A DNA stretch of 64,000 nt from CAVQGZ01 sp963712175 (GTDB lineage Bacteria > Actinomycetota > Actinomycetes > Jiangellales > Jiangellaceae), in the NCBI GenBank assembly GCA_963712175.1, contig CAVQGZ010000004.1:806001-870000 (forward strand), read 5' to 3'. Below the pieces are notes generated by a model. The model made no database searches and was not told the origin of the DNA. It worked only from the letters and a program-made list of their open reading frames with translations. The translations under genes were made by a program, and so were the position numbers. Below, piece by piece: positions 1-9,134 of the stretch; positions within the stretch are counted from its first letter, which is position 1, and each line of letters opens with the position of its first letter.

Positions 1-531
1 GTGGTGCGTCGCAGCAATGCGCTGCTCGGCCACGTCTACGGGCGGGACTTCCGTTACCGCGAGGTCATGGCGCTGGGCAGCGGGCCGGACGCTGCTGCCA
101 AGGGTGCCGCGCTGGCCGGGGGTCAGCTGGGGTTGGGTGCCCTCATGGGCAACGGTCTCACCGGGAGGGCGGCAACCAAGGTCGCGGAGCAGGCCCTGCC
201 CAAGCCGGGAGAGGGCCCGAGCGAGGAGGCGCGTCGCAAGGGCCACTTCACGATGGAGATCCATGCGAGCACCAGCACCGGGTCGCGCTACGTCGAGACG
301 GTGGCGGCCAAGGGCGACCCCGGGTACGCGGCAACCGCCGTGATGCTGGGAGAGGCGGCCCTGTGCCTGGTCCAGGACGCTGACCGGCTGCCTGACGTGG
401 CGGGTGTTCTCACTCCGGCGGTCGCCTTCGACGGCGTGCTGGTCGAGCGGCTACGAGCCGCGGGCATGACCTTCGACGGCGGGCCGGCGGAGGGTGCTGA
501 CCAGCCCGACGGCTCGACTCAGGAGTCATGA
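1..531 (+). CDS. Saccharopine dehydrogenase-like / trans-acting enoyl reductase family protein, C-terminal part
   Basis: The reading frame is open at the left edge, so only the last ~176 residues are present and the GTG at position 1 is probably internal. The visible part matches the C-terminal half of the actinobacterial saccharopine-dehydrogenase-like family: a Gly/Ala-rich hydrophobic stretch (about residues 35-52), then an EIHAST segment and a GDPGYAATAVMLGEAAL segment (about 105-120) that in this family closes the substrate domain. The NAD(P)-binding Rossmann half would lie upstream of the window. Family members reduce enoyl or imine groups in lipid or amino-acid metabolism; the substrate cannot be told here. 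The stop overlaps the next ATG by 4 bp, so it is probably cotranscribed with zapE. Confidence 0.7.
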   Translation: MVRRSNALLGHVYGRDFRYREVMALGSGPDAAAKGAALAGGQLGLGALMGNGLTGRAATKVAEQALPKPGEGPSEEARRKGHFTMEIHASTSTGSRYVETVAAKGDPGYAATAVMLGEAALCLVQDADRLPDVAGVLTPAVAFDGVLVERLRAAGMTFDGGPAEGADQPDGSTQES

Positions 532-1571
532 GCCCGACGAGACTGGTTGATCGGTACCCGCAGGTCGCACCGGACCGACTCGTCGCCGAGCTCGTCCCTC
601 CGCCGCGCTTCGCCCCGGTCCGCTTCGAGACGTACCAGCCGGACCCCGCCCAGCCCACGCAGGCTGCTGCCCTCGCCGCGCTGCGCGCGTTCAGCACCGG
701 CTTGTCAGCCGAGCCCGGCGCTGGGCGGCGGTCCTGGTTCCGTCGAGGCCCGGCTCCACCGGAGAGCCGGGCCGGGGTGTATCTCGATGGTGGGTTCGGC
801 GTGGGCAAGACCCACCTGCTGGCGTCCCTGTGGCACTCCGCTCCCGAGCCGAGGGCGTTCGGGACATTCGTGGAGCTCACCAACCTCGTTGGAGCCCTCG
901 GCTTCGCGCCGGCAGTGGCGGCCTTGGCCGGGCACCGACTCGTGGCGATCGACGAGTTCGAGCTCGACGACCCCGGCGACACGGTGCTCGTGTCGACGCT
1001 GCTCAACCACCTCGTCGACAAGGGCGTGCGCCTCGCGGCCTCGAGCAACACGTTGCCGGGGGCACTGGGTGAGGGGCGTTTCGCAGCGCAGGACTTCCTC
1101 CGCGAGATCCAGGGCCTCGCGGCGCACTTCGACGTCCTACGGGTCGACGGTGACGACTACCGCCACCGCGGGCTTCCCGACGCGCCGACCCCCTACACGA
1201 CCGACGAGGTCATGGCGCGGGCCGCCACAGCAGTCGCCGCCACGCTCGACGACTTCGCCGACCTGGTCGGACACCTCTCACGCGTCCACCCGTCCCGGTA
1301 CGGCCCACTGCTCGACGGGGTCGAGGCCGTCCACGTCACCGACGTCACGGCGGTGGACGACCAGGCGAGTGCGCTTCGACTCGTCGTGCTGGCCGACCGG
1401 CTCTACGACCGCGACATCCCCGTGCTGGCCAGCGGCATCCCGTTCGACCGAGTATTCACCCCGGACATGCTGGCCGGCGGGTACCGGAAGAAGTACTACC
1501 GGGCGATCTCCCGACTGGTGGCCCTGGCTCGCGAAGGCGAGGGGCTCGACCCCGCCGAGATCCCGCGCTGA
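528..1571 (+). CDS. zapE: Cell division protein ZapE (AFG1-like ATPase)
   Basis: A 347-residue P-loop ATPase of the AFG1/ZapE family. Walker A is GGFGVGKT (residues 88-95), Walker B is IDEFE (141-145), and the IDEFELDDPGD signature is characteristic of the family. In E. coli ZapE acts at the division ring with FtsZ; in mitochondria Afg1 is linked to respiratory-complex turnover. The role in actinomycetes is less clear. The ATG at 528 overlaps the preceding stop (ATGA), which supports this start. Length is normal for the family and all core motifs are present. Confidence 0.88.
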   Translation: MSPTRLVDRYPQVAPDRLVAELVPPPRFAPVRFETYQPDPAQPTQAAALAALRAFSTGLSAEPGAGRRSWFRRGPAPPESRAGVYLDGGFGVGKTHLLASLWHSAPEPRAFGTFVELTNLVGALGFAPAVAALAGHRLVAIDEFELDDPGDTVLVSTLLNHLVDKGVRLAASSNTLPGALGEGRFAAQDFLREIQGLAAHFDVLRVDGDDYRHRGLPDAPTPYTTDEVMARAATAVAATLDDFADLVGHLSRVHPSRYGPLLDGVEAVHVTDVTAVDDQASALRLVVLADRLYDRDIPVLASGIPFDRVFTPDMLAGGYRKKYYRAISRLVALAREGEGLDPAEIPR

Positions 1572-1618
1572 GCCGATCCCCACGCATTCGGGCCGCTCGC
1601 CCGCTACCGTCACGCGGC

Positions 1619-2854
1619 ATGGCGCATCCACTGCTCGAGCTTGAGGAACGCGGCGACTGGGAGGGGCTGATCTCTCGGCTGCGTGACATGGTCGCCGACG
1701 ACCGCACTGTCCTCGGCGACCCGTTGGTGAAGCAGTGGCTGGGGCGTCGATGGCGCAACCTGTTCATTGCCGAGGCAACCCGGGACGAGAAGGCGTTGGA
1801 GGTCGCCTCGCGTCCTGTCGGTCTCGTCCCTGTCAAGCGTCCCTCGCTGCTGCCTGACCACAAGAGCCCGCAGCAGAGGATCGCCGAGAGGTTCTTGAAG
1901 GGCGACACCGTCACCGACTGGCACACCGAGCTGCCCCCGCCCGACATGCCCGAGGTGCGCAACACGACCATGGTCATCGCTCCCGGCCTGCTCACGGGTC
2001 TGCTCAACGAGTTCGCCTACGCCTTCCTGCACGAAGCACCCGTCGTCCAGGAGGAGTTCGGCTGGCCCATCATCCGCTCAGACCTGCACCCGTTCCGGGG
2101 TTGCGACGCCAACCACGACGACCTCGTCGCAACGCTCGACCGCGGCGAGGGCTTCGACGCCGCCATGCAGCCGATCACTGATCCGACCCCGCCTGACAAG
2201 GTGATCCTGGTCGGCTACAGCAAGGGCGCCCCGGACGTGCTGACCTTCCTCGCGGCCAACCCCGAGTACGCCGACCGCGTCGTGGCGATGTTCTCCTGGG
2301 CAGGGGCCAATGGGGGCTCCTACACAGCTGACAACATCTACGCCACCATCAAGGATCTCGACATCTCCTCGGCGACCGAACGCATGCGCGAGCTGCTGTC
2401 GCTGCTCAACCCGGGCGTGGTGACCGACGGCATGCTGCGCCGCCTGGACGAGTACGACGTCGTGGGGGCTTTCGAGTCGTTGACGACCGAGGCGCGTCTG
2501 GCGTTCCTGCGACGAGAGAGCCCGACGCTCAACGCCCTCGGGATCCCCTTCTTCACGGTCAGCGGCGCGACGTCGCCGCTGGAGGTGCCGAACTTCCAGC
2601 TCGCCGACACGCTGTCGCTGCAGAAGTACGACGCCAACAACGACATGCAGCTGCTGCAGTCCCAGGCGCGGCTGGACACGGTCGAGATGTCGACGCACCT
2701 CGCCGTGCTGCACGGGCACCACTGGGACATCGCCTACCCGCCCTTCCCCCGGCAGATGCAGCTGCTCTCGCCCAACCTCGACAACCCGTTCCCGAAGCGG
2801 GCCGCGCTGGTCGCCATGTGGCAGCTGACCGGTGAGCTGGGGCTGGTCGAGTAG
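1619..2854 (+). CDS. Alpha/beta-hydrolase-like protein of unknown substrate
   Basis: A 411-residue protein with a likely alpha/beta-hydrolase core. There is a hydrophobic strand TMVIAPGLL (about 117-125), a strand VILVGYSKGAPD with a GxSxG nucleophile elbow (Gly199-Tyr-Ser201-Lys-Gly203), a later strand FFTVSGAT, and an HGHHWDIAYPP stretch near residue 365 that could hold the catalytic histidine. The first ~100 residues are an uncharacterised helical extension. No signal peptide is visible, so it is probably cytoplasmic. It follows zapE by 47 bp and converges on treZ with a 5-bp gap. The function is not known; lipase/esterase chemistry is an inference from the serine elbow only. Confidence 0.7.
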   Translation: MAHPLLELEERGDWEGLISRLRDMVADDRTVLGDPLVKQWLGRRWRNLFIAEATRDEKALEVASRPVGLVPVKRPSLLPDHKSPQQRIAERFLKGDTVTDWHTELPPPDMPEVRNTTMVIAPGLLTGLLNEFAYAFLHEAPVVQEEFGWPIIRSDLHPFRGCDANHDDLVATLDRGEGFDAAMQPITDPTPPDKVILVGYSKGAPDVLTFLAANPEYADRVVAMFSWAGANGGSYTADNIYATIKDLDISSATERMRELLSLLNPGVVTDGMLRRLDEYDVVGAFESLTTEARLAFLRRESPTLNALGIPFFTVSGATSPLEVPNFQLADTLSLQKYDANNDMQLLQSQARLDTVEMSTHLAVLHGHHWDIAYPPFPRQMQLLSPNLDNPFPKRAALVAMWQLTGELGLVE

Positions 2855-2859
2855 CGGGG

Positions 2860-4608
2860 TCAGCGCAGGACCGCGGCACCGGGTCCGGGCAACAGGGCCG
2901 AGGCGTGCGAGCTGCCGGGTGCCGACAGGACCACGCCGCCCGAGAACGAGGCGATGACCTCGCGAGCTCCGGGGACGGCAGCCCCAGCCGTCGGTGCGCC
3001 CAGCGAGGCCACCACCCAGAACCGCCCGCGGCGCATGAGCGCCGACTGCTCGTCGGCAGCGATATCGACGTCGGCCAGCGAGTCGTCGTGCAGGTCGGTG
3101 TGCTCACGGCGCAGCGAGATCAGGGCCTTGTACCAGGCGTGCATCCGAGCGTGCGGCTCGCTCTCGACCTCTGCCCAGTCGAGTCGCGAACGGTGCACCG
3201 TGGCGCGGTCCTGGGGGTCCGGGACGTCGCCGGAGTGCCACCCGTGCTCGGCGAACTCGGCGCGACGTCCGTCGGTGACGGCGGCGGCCAGGTCGGGGTC
3301 GGGGAAGGAGGAGAAGAACTGCCACGGGGTCGTGGCCGCCCACTCCTCACCCATGAAGAGCATGGGGATGAAGGGGCCGAGCAGCAGCAGGGCGGCACCG
3401 GCCGCCAGGTGGCTCTCGGGAACCAGCGAGCTCAGCCGGTCCCCATGAGCTCGGTTCCCGACCTGGTCATGGGTCTGCAGGGAGGCGACGAAGCGCCACG
3501 CAGGCACCGATGCGGGGTCGACGGGACGCCCGTGGGTACGTCCTCGGAACGTCGAGAAGGACTCGGCGTGGAAGAACGCGCCGGTGAAGACGTCTCGTAG
3601 GGCTTGCGCGGGCTGCGCGGCGAAGTCGGCGTAGTAGCCCTGGCTCTCACCTGTCAGCCAGGCATGCAGCGCGTGGTGCACGTCGTCGTCCCACTGGGCG
3701 GTCATCCCCAGCCCGTTGCGGGACCGGGGCGTCACGGTGCGTGGGTCGTTGCGGTCGCTCTCGGCGATCGTCACCATCGGGCGGTCGAGGGCCACGGCCA
3801 GGTCGTCCACGGTGCGCGAGACCTCCTCGAGGAAGGTCACGGCGCGCGAGTCGTGGAGCTCGTGCACGGCGTCAAGCCGGATGCCGTCGACGTGGTAGTC
3901 GCGCAGCCAGGCGGTGACGCTGCCCAGCAGGAAGGAATGCACCTCGTCCGAGCCCGGCCCGTCGAGGTTGACCGCCTCACCCCAGGGAGTGGACACACGG
4001 TCGGTGAAGTAGGGCCCGAAGTCGGCCAGGTAGTTGCCGCTCGGGCCGAGATGGTTGTGGACGACATCGAGGATGACCGCGAGCCCGCGTCCATGAGCTG
4101 CGTCGACGAACCGTTTGAGCCCGTCCGGGCCGCCGTACGGCTCGTGCACCGACCAGAGTCCTACCCCGTCGTAGCCCCACCCGGCATCCCCGTCGAACGC
4201 GCAGACCGGCATCAGCTCGACGTGCGTCACACCCAGGTCGACCAGGTGGCCGAGTCGCTTGGCGGCCCCGTCGAACGTCGCGTCCACGGTGAACGTGCCG
4301 ACGTGCAGCTCGTAGACGACGGCCTGGCTCCACTCCCGACCCGCCCAGGAGTGGTCGGTCCAGCCGAACCGGTCGTGGTCGTAGAAGCGCCCGGGGGAGT
4401 GCACGCCGTCGGGGAGCCATGTGGCACGCGGGTCGGGTAGCGCGGGTCGCCCGTCCAGGCTGAACGCGTAGGACTCCCCGTGGTGCGCCTCGACCCGGGT
4501 GCGGTGCCAGCCGTCGGCCTGCGCCCGCATCCTGCTCGACGTCCCCCGACACACGAGGTCGACCCGAGCCGCGTTCGGGGCCCAGACGGCGACGTCGCGC
4601 CCTGGCAT
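2860..4608 (-). CDS. treZ: Malto-oligosyltrehalose trehalohydrolase
   Basis: TreZ (582 aa) releases trehalose from the malto-oligosyltrehalose made by TreY. It has an N-terminal beta-sandwich (VAVWAPNAARVDLV) and a GH13 barrel: DVVHNH (181-186), DGIRLDAVHE with nucleophile Asp246, and TIAESD with acid/base Glu283; QTHDQVGNR is conserved further on. The frame stays open upstream to 4875, but the ATG at 4608 is chosen because it overlaps the treY stop (ATGA) and puts the AVWAPNA motif at the normal distance from the N terminus. Last gene of a treX-treY-treZ operon. Confidence 0.95.
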   Translation of the reverse strand: MPGRDVAVWAPNAARVDLVCRGTSSRMRAQADGWHRTRVEAHHGESYAFSLDGRPALPDPRATWLPDGVHSPGRFYDHDRFGWTDHSWAGREWSQAVVYELHVGTFTVDATFDGAAKRLGHLVDLGVTHVELMPVCAFDGDAGWGYDGVGLWSVHEPYGGPDGLKRFVDAAHGRGLAVILDVVHNHLGPSGNYLADFGPYFTDRVSTPWGEAVNLDGPGSDEVHSFLLGSVTAWLRDYHVDGIRLDAVHELHDSRAVTFLEEVSRTVDDLAVALDRPMVTIAESDRNDPRTVTPRSRNGLGMTAQWDDDVHHALHAWLTGESQGYYADFAAQPAQALRDVFTGAFFHAESFSTFRGRTHGRPVDPASVPAWRFVASLQTHDQVGNRAHGDRLSSLVPESHLAAGAALLLLGPFIPMLFMGEEWAATTPWQFFSSFPDPDLAAAVTDGRRAEFAEHGWHSGDVPDPQDRATVHRSRLDWAEVESEPHARMHAWYKALISLRREHTDLHDDSLADVDIAADEQSALMRRGRFWVVASLGAPTAGAAVPGAREVIASFSGGVVLSAPGSSHASALLPGPGAAVLR

Positions 4609-7016
4609 CAGGTCTGCCTCACGAGCAAGGCCACCGGCAGCTCGACCATGAGCGTGCCCAGCTGGATCGAGCCGCCTTGGTGAGCTCGTCCGGTCAGCAC
4701 CTCGATCCAGCGGCCCTCCGGCAGCACGACGCGCCCGTCGCCCCACCCGCCGCCCTCGTCCAGCTCGCGCGGCCGGCGGGTCACGACCGTCGCCGCCCGA
4801 GCCGCCCGAACGAAGCCCAGCGCGTGCGTCGTCGTCGTCGGCAGGGCCTCGTAGCTCGACCGAGAATCGAACCACTCGGGATGATCACGCCTGACCCGCA
4901 GTGCAGCGCTGACCACCGCCAGCTTCTCGTCTGACAAGTCGCTGCGCGCGCCGCCGTCGTCGAGTCCGGTGAGTCTGCTGGATCGATCGGCGAAGTCGAC
5001 CGGGCGCCGGTTGTCGGGGTCGACCAGTGAGAGGTCCACGAGCTCGCAGCCCTGGTAGACATCAGGCACCCCGGGAAGCGTGAGCTGCAGCAGCTTCGTG
5101 CTCAGCGTCGACACCCGCGAGAACGGCCTGATCTCCTCGACGAAGGCCTCCACCGAGGCAGTGATGTCGTCATCACCCAGGACGGAGGCGGCGAACGCGA
5201 TCAGGGCGTTCTCGTAGTCAGGGTCCGGATCGGTCCATGTCGTGTGGACCTTCGCCTCGCGTGCAGCCTTGAGCAGGTACTCGCTGAGCCGCTGCGTCGA
5301 GATGGGCCAGGTGCCGACAAGGGTCTGCCAGAGCAGGTACTGCGTCTCGGCGTCCGGCCAACCCCCTGGTGAGCCGTACGAAGCAGACATCTCGCGCCAC
5401 GTCGCGACGGCGCTGCGCCACGCCTGTGGCACCTCCGAGAGCGTCACGAGCCGGGCGCGCACGTCCTCGCTTCGCTTGGTGTCGTGGGTGGACAAGGTGG
5501 TCATGGCGTCGGGGAACGACGCCTGCTGCCGAGCGGCCCAGGCGTGCAGGGCGTCCGGGAAGACGGCGAACTGCTCGGGACGACCACCCACCTCGTTCAG
5601 CGCGTCGAGTCGGTGCCATCGATAGAAGGTCGTGTCCTCGACTCCCTTGGCCATCACCGGGCCACACGTCTGCTGGAACCGCACGACGAACTCGGCACGC
5701 TTGCCGGAGTCGCGAGCACCCAGGCGAGACAGCGCGAGGTCGCGGACGTACTCGAGCTCGTCGCTCAGCCGTGGGTTCGCGGTCAGGCACTGGTCAGTGA
5801 CCTCGTCCAGCATCGCCACGGACTCCTCAGGAGCCGGCTCTCCCGGAACGACGTATGCGCGGTAGGCCGGGAAAGCCACCAGCGTCTCGACCACGGCGGC
5901 CTCGATTCCTTGCCGGGTCAGGTCGCGGTAGGTGAGGTCCTCCTGACTGATCTGGTGGGCCAGGTCGACCAAGCGGGCCACCTCGGCGCGCAGCGACGTC
6001 GCGATCACCTGCCGCTTCGAGGTCTCGACCACTTGGGAGTAGTCGCGCAGCGCCTCGTCCGCCGTGGCGAACCATTCCGAGGTCAGGGGTTCGGCTCCCG
6101 ACGGGTCCACCACGACCCCGGTGATGCGCGTGAGCGCGTCGTAGCCGGTGGTCCCGGCGCACGGCCAGTCCCCGGGAAGGGTCTCATCCGCCTCGAGAAT
6201 CTTCTCCACGACGATCCACGCTCCGGGCGCGGCATCTGCCAGTGCCCGGACGTACCCGCGCGGGTCAGCGAGCCCGTCCGGATGGTCGATGCGAAAGCCG
6301 TCCACGACACCCTCGCTGTGCAGCGTGAGCAGCAGCCCGTGGGTTGCGGCGAACACCTCGGGGTCCTCGACCCGGACGGCAACGAGCGCGCCGACGTCGA
6401 AGAACCGTCGGTAGTTCAGCTCCTCGTCGGCCACTCGCCAGTGTGCGAGGCGATACCACTGCCGGTCCACGAGCTCGGGGAGCGCGAGGTCGGCGGTTCC
6501 CTCGCGGACGGGGAACTCGTGGTCGTAGTAGCGAAGGACGGGCTCGTCACCGCTCACGTCCAGAGTTATCTCGCCGCGGGCCACGCAACGCCCGATGCGG
6601 TCGCCGAGGACAGGCATAAGGAAGGAACGGTGCTGGCTCGACCAGTCGACGTCGAACCATCGAGCGAAGTCCGACGCCGGGCCGTCGCGCAGCACCGACC
6701 ACAGCGCGCGGTTCAACGACTCCGGCGCAGGAACGGCCATGTGGTTCGGGACGAGGTCCACGACCAGCCCGAGCCCATGGTCGTGAGCGGTGCCTGCCAA
6801 CGCCCGCAACCCCGCTTCGCCACCCAGCTCGTCGTTGATCCGCCCGTGGTCGACGACGTCGTAGCCGTGCAGGGAGCCCGGGGCCGCCTGGAGCACCGGC
6901 GACAGGTAGAGGTGTGAGACCCCTAGCCTTGCCAGGTAGGGCACGACTCGGCCCGCGTCGGCGAACGTGAACTGCTTCGTCAGCTGGAGTCGGTAGGTCG
7001 AGGTCGGGGTGGCCAC
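4608..7016 (-). CDS. treY: Malto-oligosyltrehalose synthase
   Basis: TreY (802 aa) converts the reducing-end alpha-1,4 link of malto-oligosaccharides to the alpha,alpha-1,1 link of trehalose. It begins with the family-typical PTSTYRLQL and shows GH13 motifs LVPNHM (88-93), DGFRIDHPDG with nucleophile Asp244, and IVVEKILE with Glu271. The GTG at 7016 is preceded by an AGGAG ribosome-binding site at 5-nt spacing, so the longer open frame upstream (to 7139, inside treX) is not used. Cytoplasmic, linking glycogen breakdown to trehalose, a compatible solute and stress protectant and the sugar of mycolate glycolipids in some relatives. Confidence 0.95.
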   Translation of the reverse strand: MATPTSTYRLQLTKQFTFADAGRVVPYLARLGVSHLYLSPVLQAAPGSLHGYDVVDHGRINDELGGEAGLRALAGTAHDHGLGLVVDLVPNHMAVPAPESLNRALWSVLRDGPASDFARWFDVDWSSQHRSFLMPVLGDRIGRCVARGEITLDVSGDEPVLRYYDHEFPVREGTADLALPELVDRQWYRLAHWRVADEELNYRRFFDVGALVAVRVEDPEVFAATHGLLLTLHSEGVVDGFRIDHPDGLADPRGYVRALADAAPGAWIVVEKILEADETLPGDWPCAGTTGYDALTRITGVVVDPSGAEPLTSEWFATADEALRDYSQVVETSKRQVIATSLRAEVARLVDLAHQISQEDLTYRDLTRQGIEAAVVETLVAFPAYRAYVVPGEPAPEESVAMLDEVTDQCLTANPRLSDELEYVRDLALSRLGARDSGKRAEFVVRFQQTCGPVMAKGVEDTTFYRWHRLDALNEVGGRPEQFAVFPDALHAWAARQQASFPDAMTTLSTHDTKRSEDVRARLVTLSEVPQAWRSAVATWREMSASYGSPGGWPDAETQYLLWQTLVGTWPISTQRLSEYLLKAAREAKVHTTWTDPDPDYENALIAFAASVLGDDDITASVEAFVEEIRPFSRVSTLSTKLLQLTLPGVPDVYQGCELVDLSLVDPDNRRPVDFADRSSRLTGLDDGGARSDLSDEKLAVVSAALRVRRDHPEWFDSRSSYEALPTTTTHALGFVRAARAATVVTRRPRELDEGGGWGDGRVVLPEGRWIEVLTGRAHQGGSIQLGTLMVELPVALLVRQT

Positions 7017-7024
7017 GACGTCTC

Positions 7025-9124
7025 CTAGAGCCGGCGCAGGACGACGACCGAGCGTGCCGTCAGGGTGACGATCTCGTCCGGCCCGACGGTGGCACGGGTC
7101 GCGACGTCGGTGTCGGCGGTGTCGACCACCACCGCCCACTCCGCACCCAACCAGCTCGGGGGAATCCTGAAGTCGAGGTCTTCATGGCCAGCGTGGAAGA
7201 GCAGGAGGAACGAGTCGTCCACGATCTCCTCCCCTCGGGAACCGGCCTCGTGGATCGCCTCCCCGTTGAGGAATGCGGCCAGCGAACGCGCGTACCCGGT
7301 CTCCCAGTCCTCCGACGTCATGATCGTCCCGTCGGGGCGCAGCCAGACGATGTCGGCCACCTCCTCGTCAGGCCCGGAGCCGTGGCCGTCGAAGAACCGT
7401 CGGCGCCGGAATACCGGGTGCTGAGCCCGTAGCTGGGTCAGAGACTGGGTGAACGCGAGCAGATCCTCGTCCACGTCGTCCCAGCTGATCCAGGAGAGCT
7501 CGTTGTCTTGGCAGTAGACGTTGTTGTTGCCCCGCTGGCTGCGGCCCAGCTCGTCGCCGTGGGCGAGCATGGGGACTCCTTGGCTCAGCAGCAGGGTGGT
7601 CAGGAAGTTCCGTTGCTGCCGAGCGCGAAGGGCCAGGACGTCCGGGTCGTCGGTGGGGCCCTCGACCCCGCAGTTCCACGACCGGTTGTGGCTCTCACCG
7701 TCGCGGTTGCCCTCACCGTTGGCGTCGTTGTGCTTGGAGTTGAAGGAGACGAGGTCGTGCAGGGTGAACCCGTCGTGGGCGATGACGAAGTTGATGCTGG
7801 CCGAGGGGCGGCGACCGTCGTCCTGATACAGGTCGGACGAGCCGGTCAGCCGCGCCGCGAACTCGCCCAGCGTCTCCGGTTCCCCGCGCCAGTAGTCGCG
7901 CACGGTGTCGCGGTACTTGCCGTTCCACTCCGACCACAGCGGAGGGAAGTTGCCCACCTGGTAGCCACCGTCGCCGAGATCCCAGGGCTCGGCGATGAGC
8001 TTGACCTGGGAGACGACGGGATCCTGGTGCACCAGGTCGAAGAACGCCGAGAGCCGGTCGACCTCATGGAACTGGCGAGCCAGGGTCGATGCCAGGTCGA
8101 ACCGGAACCCGTCGACGTGCATCTCGGTGACCCAGTACCGCAGCGAGTCCATGATCAGCTGCAGGACGTGCGGGTGTCGCATGAGCAGGCTGTTGCCGGT
8201 GCCGGTCGTGTCGTAGTAGTGCGAGGGGTCCTCGTCCACGAGTCGGTAGTAGGCGGTGTTGTCGATGCCCTTGAAGGAGAGCACGGGGCCGAGGTGGTTG
8301 CCCTCCGCGGTGTGGTTGTAGACGACGTCGAGGATGACCTCGATCCCGGCCTTGTGCAGGGCCTTGACCATGGATTTGAACTCCGCCACCTGCTCGCCGC
8401 GTTGTCCGGCGGCCGAGTACTCGTTGTGCGGGGCGAAGAAGCCGATGGTGTTGTAGCCCCAGTAGTTGCGCAGGCCTTGCTCAGTCAGATGGTTGTCCTG
8501 CACGAACTGATGGACGGGCATCAGCTCCACGGCTGTGACGCCCAGACCGGTCAGATGGTCGACGATCGCGGGGTGCGCGACCCCGGCGTAGGTGCCGCGG
8601 AGCTCGGTAGGGACGTCCGGGTGCGTCATGGTGAGCCCGACGACATGTGCCTCGTAGATCACGGTCTCGTGGTACGGGGTGTTCAGCAGGTGGTCGTGGC
8701 CCCAGTCGAAGAAAGGGTTGGTCACCACGGAGTGCATGGCGTGCTCGGCAGAGTCGAGGTCGTTGCGCACGTCCTGGTCGTCGAACCGGTATCCGTAGAG
8801 AGCCTCGTCCCAGTCGGGCTGCCCTTCGATCGCCTTGGCGTACGGGTCGAGAAGCAGCTTGCTCGGGTTGCACCGCAGGCCACGGTGTGGCTCGTAGCGG
8901 CCATGGACTCGGTACCCGTAGCGCTGGCCGGGCTGGACCCTCGGCGCGTAGCAGTGCCAGACGAAGGCCTCGCGCTCGGCCAACGGGATGCGCGTCTCGA
9001 CACCAGCGTCGTCGATGAGGCAGAGCTCGACCGCGTCGGCCACCTCGCTGAACAGCGCGAAGTTGGTGCCCTCACCGTCATACGTCGCGCCAAGGGGGTA
9101 CGGAACCCCCGGCCAGATCTCCAC
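7025..9124 (-). CDS. treX: Glycogen debranching enzyme (isoamylase-type, TreX/GlgX)
   Basis: A 699-residue GH13 debranching enzyme. An N-terminal CBM48-like domain (about 5-95) precedes the catalytic barrel: DVVYNHT (266-272), DGFRFDLAS with nucleophile Asp343, LIAEPWD with acid/base Glu379, and a late FVIAHDGFT motif. It hydrolyses alpha-1,6 branches of glycogen to give the linear chains used by TreY. The GTG at 9124 is preferred: it lies 10 nt after the stop of the upstream gene and gives the usual EIWPGVPYPLGATYDGEGTNF-type start, whereas the in-frame GTGs near 9145-9150 would overlap that gene. First of the three trehalose genes. Confidence 0.93.
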   Translation of the reverse strand: MEIWPGVPYPLGATYDGEGTNFALFSEVADAVELCLIDDAGVETRIPLAEREAFVWHCYAPRVQPGQRYGYRVHGRYEPHRGLRCNPSKLLLDPYAKAIEGQPDWDEALYGYRFDDQDVRNDLDSAEHAMHSVVTNPFFDWGHDHLLNTPYHETVIYEAHVVGLTMTHPDVPTELRGTYAGVAHPAIVDHLTGLGVTAVELMPVHQFVQDNHLTEQGLRNYWGYNTIGFFAPHNEYSAAGQRGEQVAEFKSMVKALHKAGIEVILDVVYNHTAEGNHLGPVLSFKGIDNTAYYRLVDEDPSHYYDTTGTGNSLLMRHPHVLQLIMDSLRYWVTEMHVDGFRFDLASTLARQFHEVDRLSAFFDLVHQDPVVSQVKLIAEPWDLGDGGYQVGNFPPLWSEWNGKYRDTVRDYWRGEPETLGEFAARLTGSSDLYQDDGRRPSASINFVIAHDGFTLHDLVSFNSKHNDANGEGNRDGESHNRSWNCGVEGPTDDPDVLALRARQQRNFLTTLLLSQGVPMLAHGDELGRSQRGNNNVYCQDNELSWISWDDVDEDLLAFTQSLTQLRAQHPVFRRRRFFDGHGSGPDEEVADIVWLRPDGTIMTSEDWETGYARSLAAFLNGEAIHEAGSRGEEIVDDSFLLLFHAGHEDLDFRIPPSWLGAEWAVVVDTADTDVATRATVGPDEIVTLTARSVVVLRRL

Positions 9125-9134
9125 CTGCGAGACC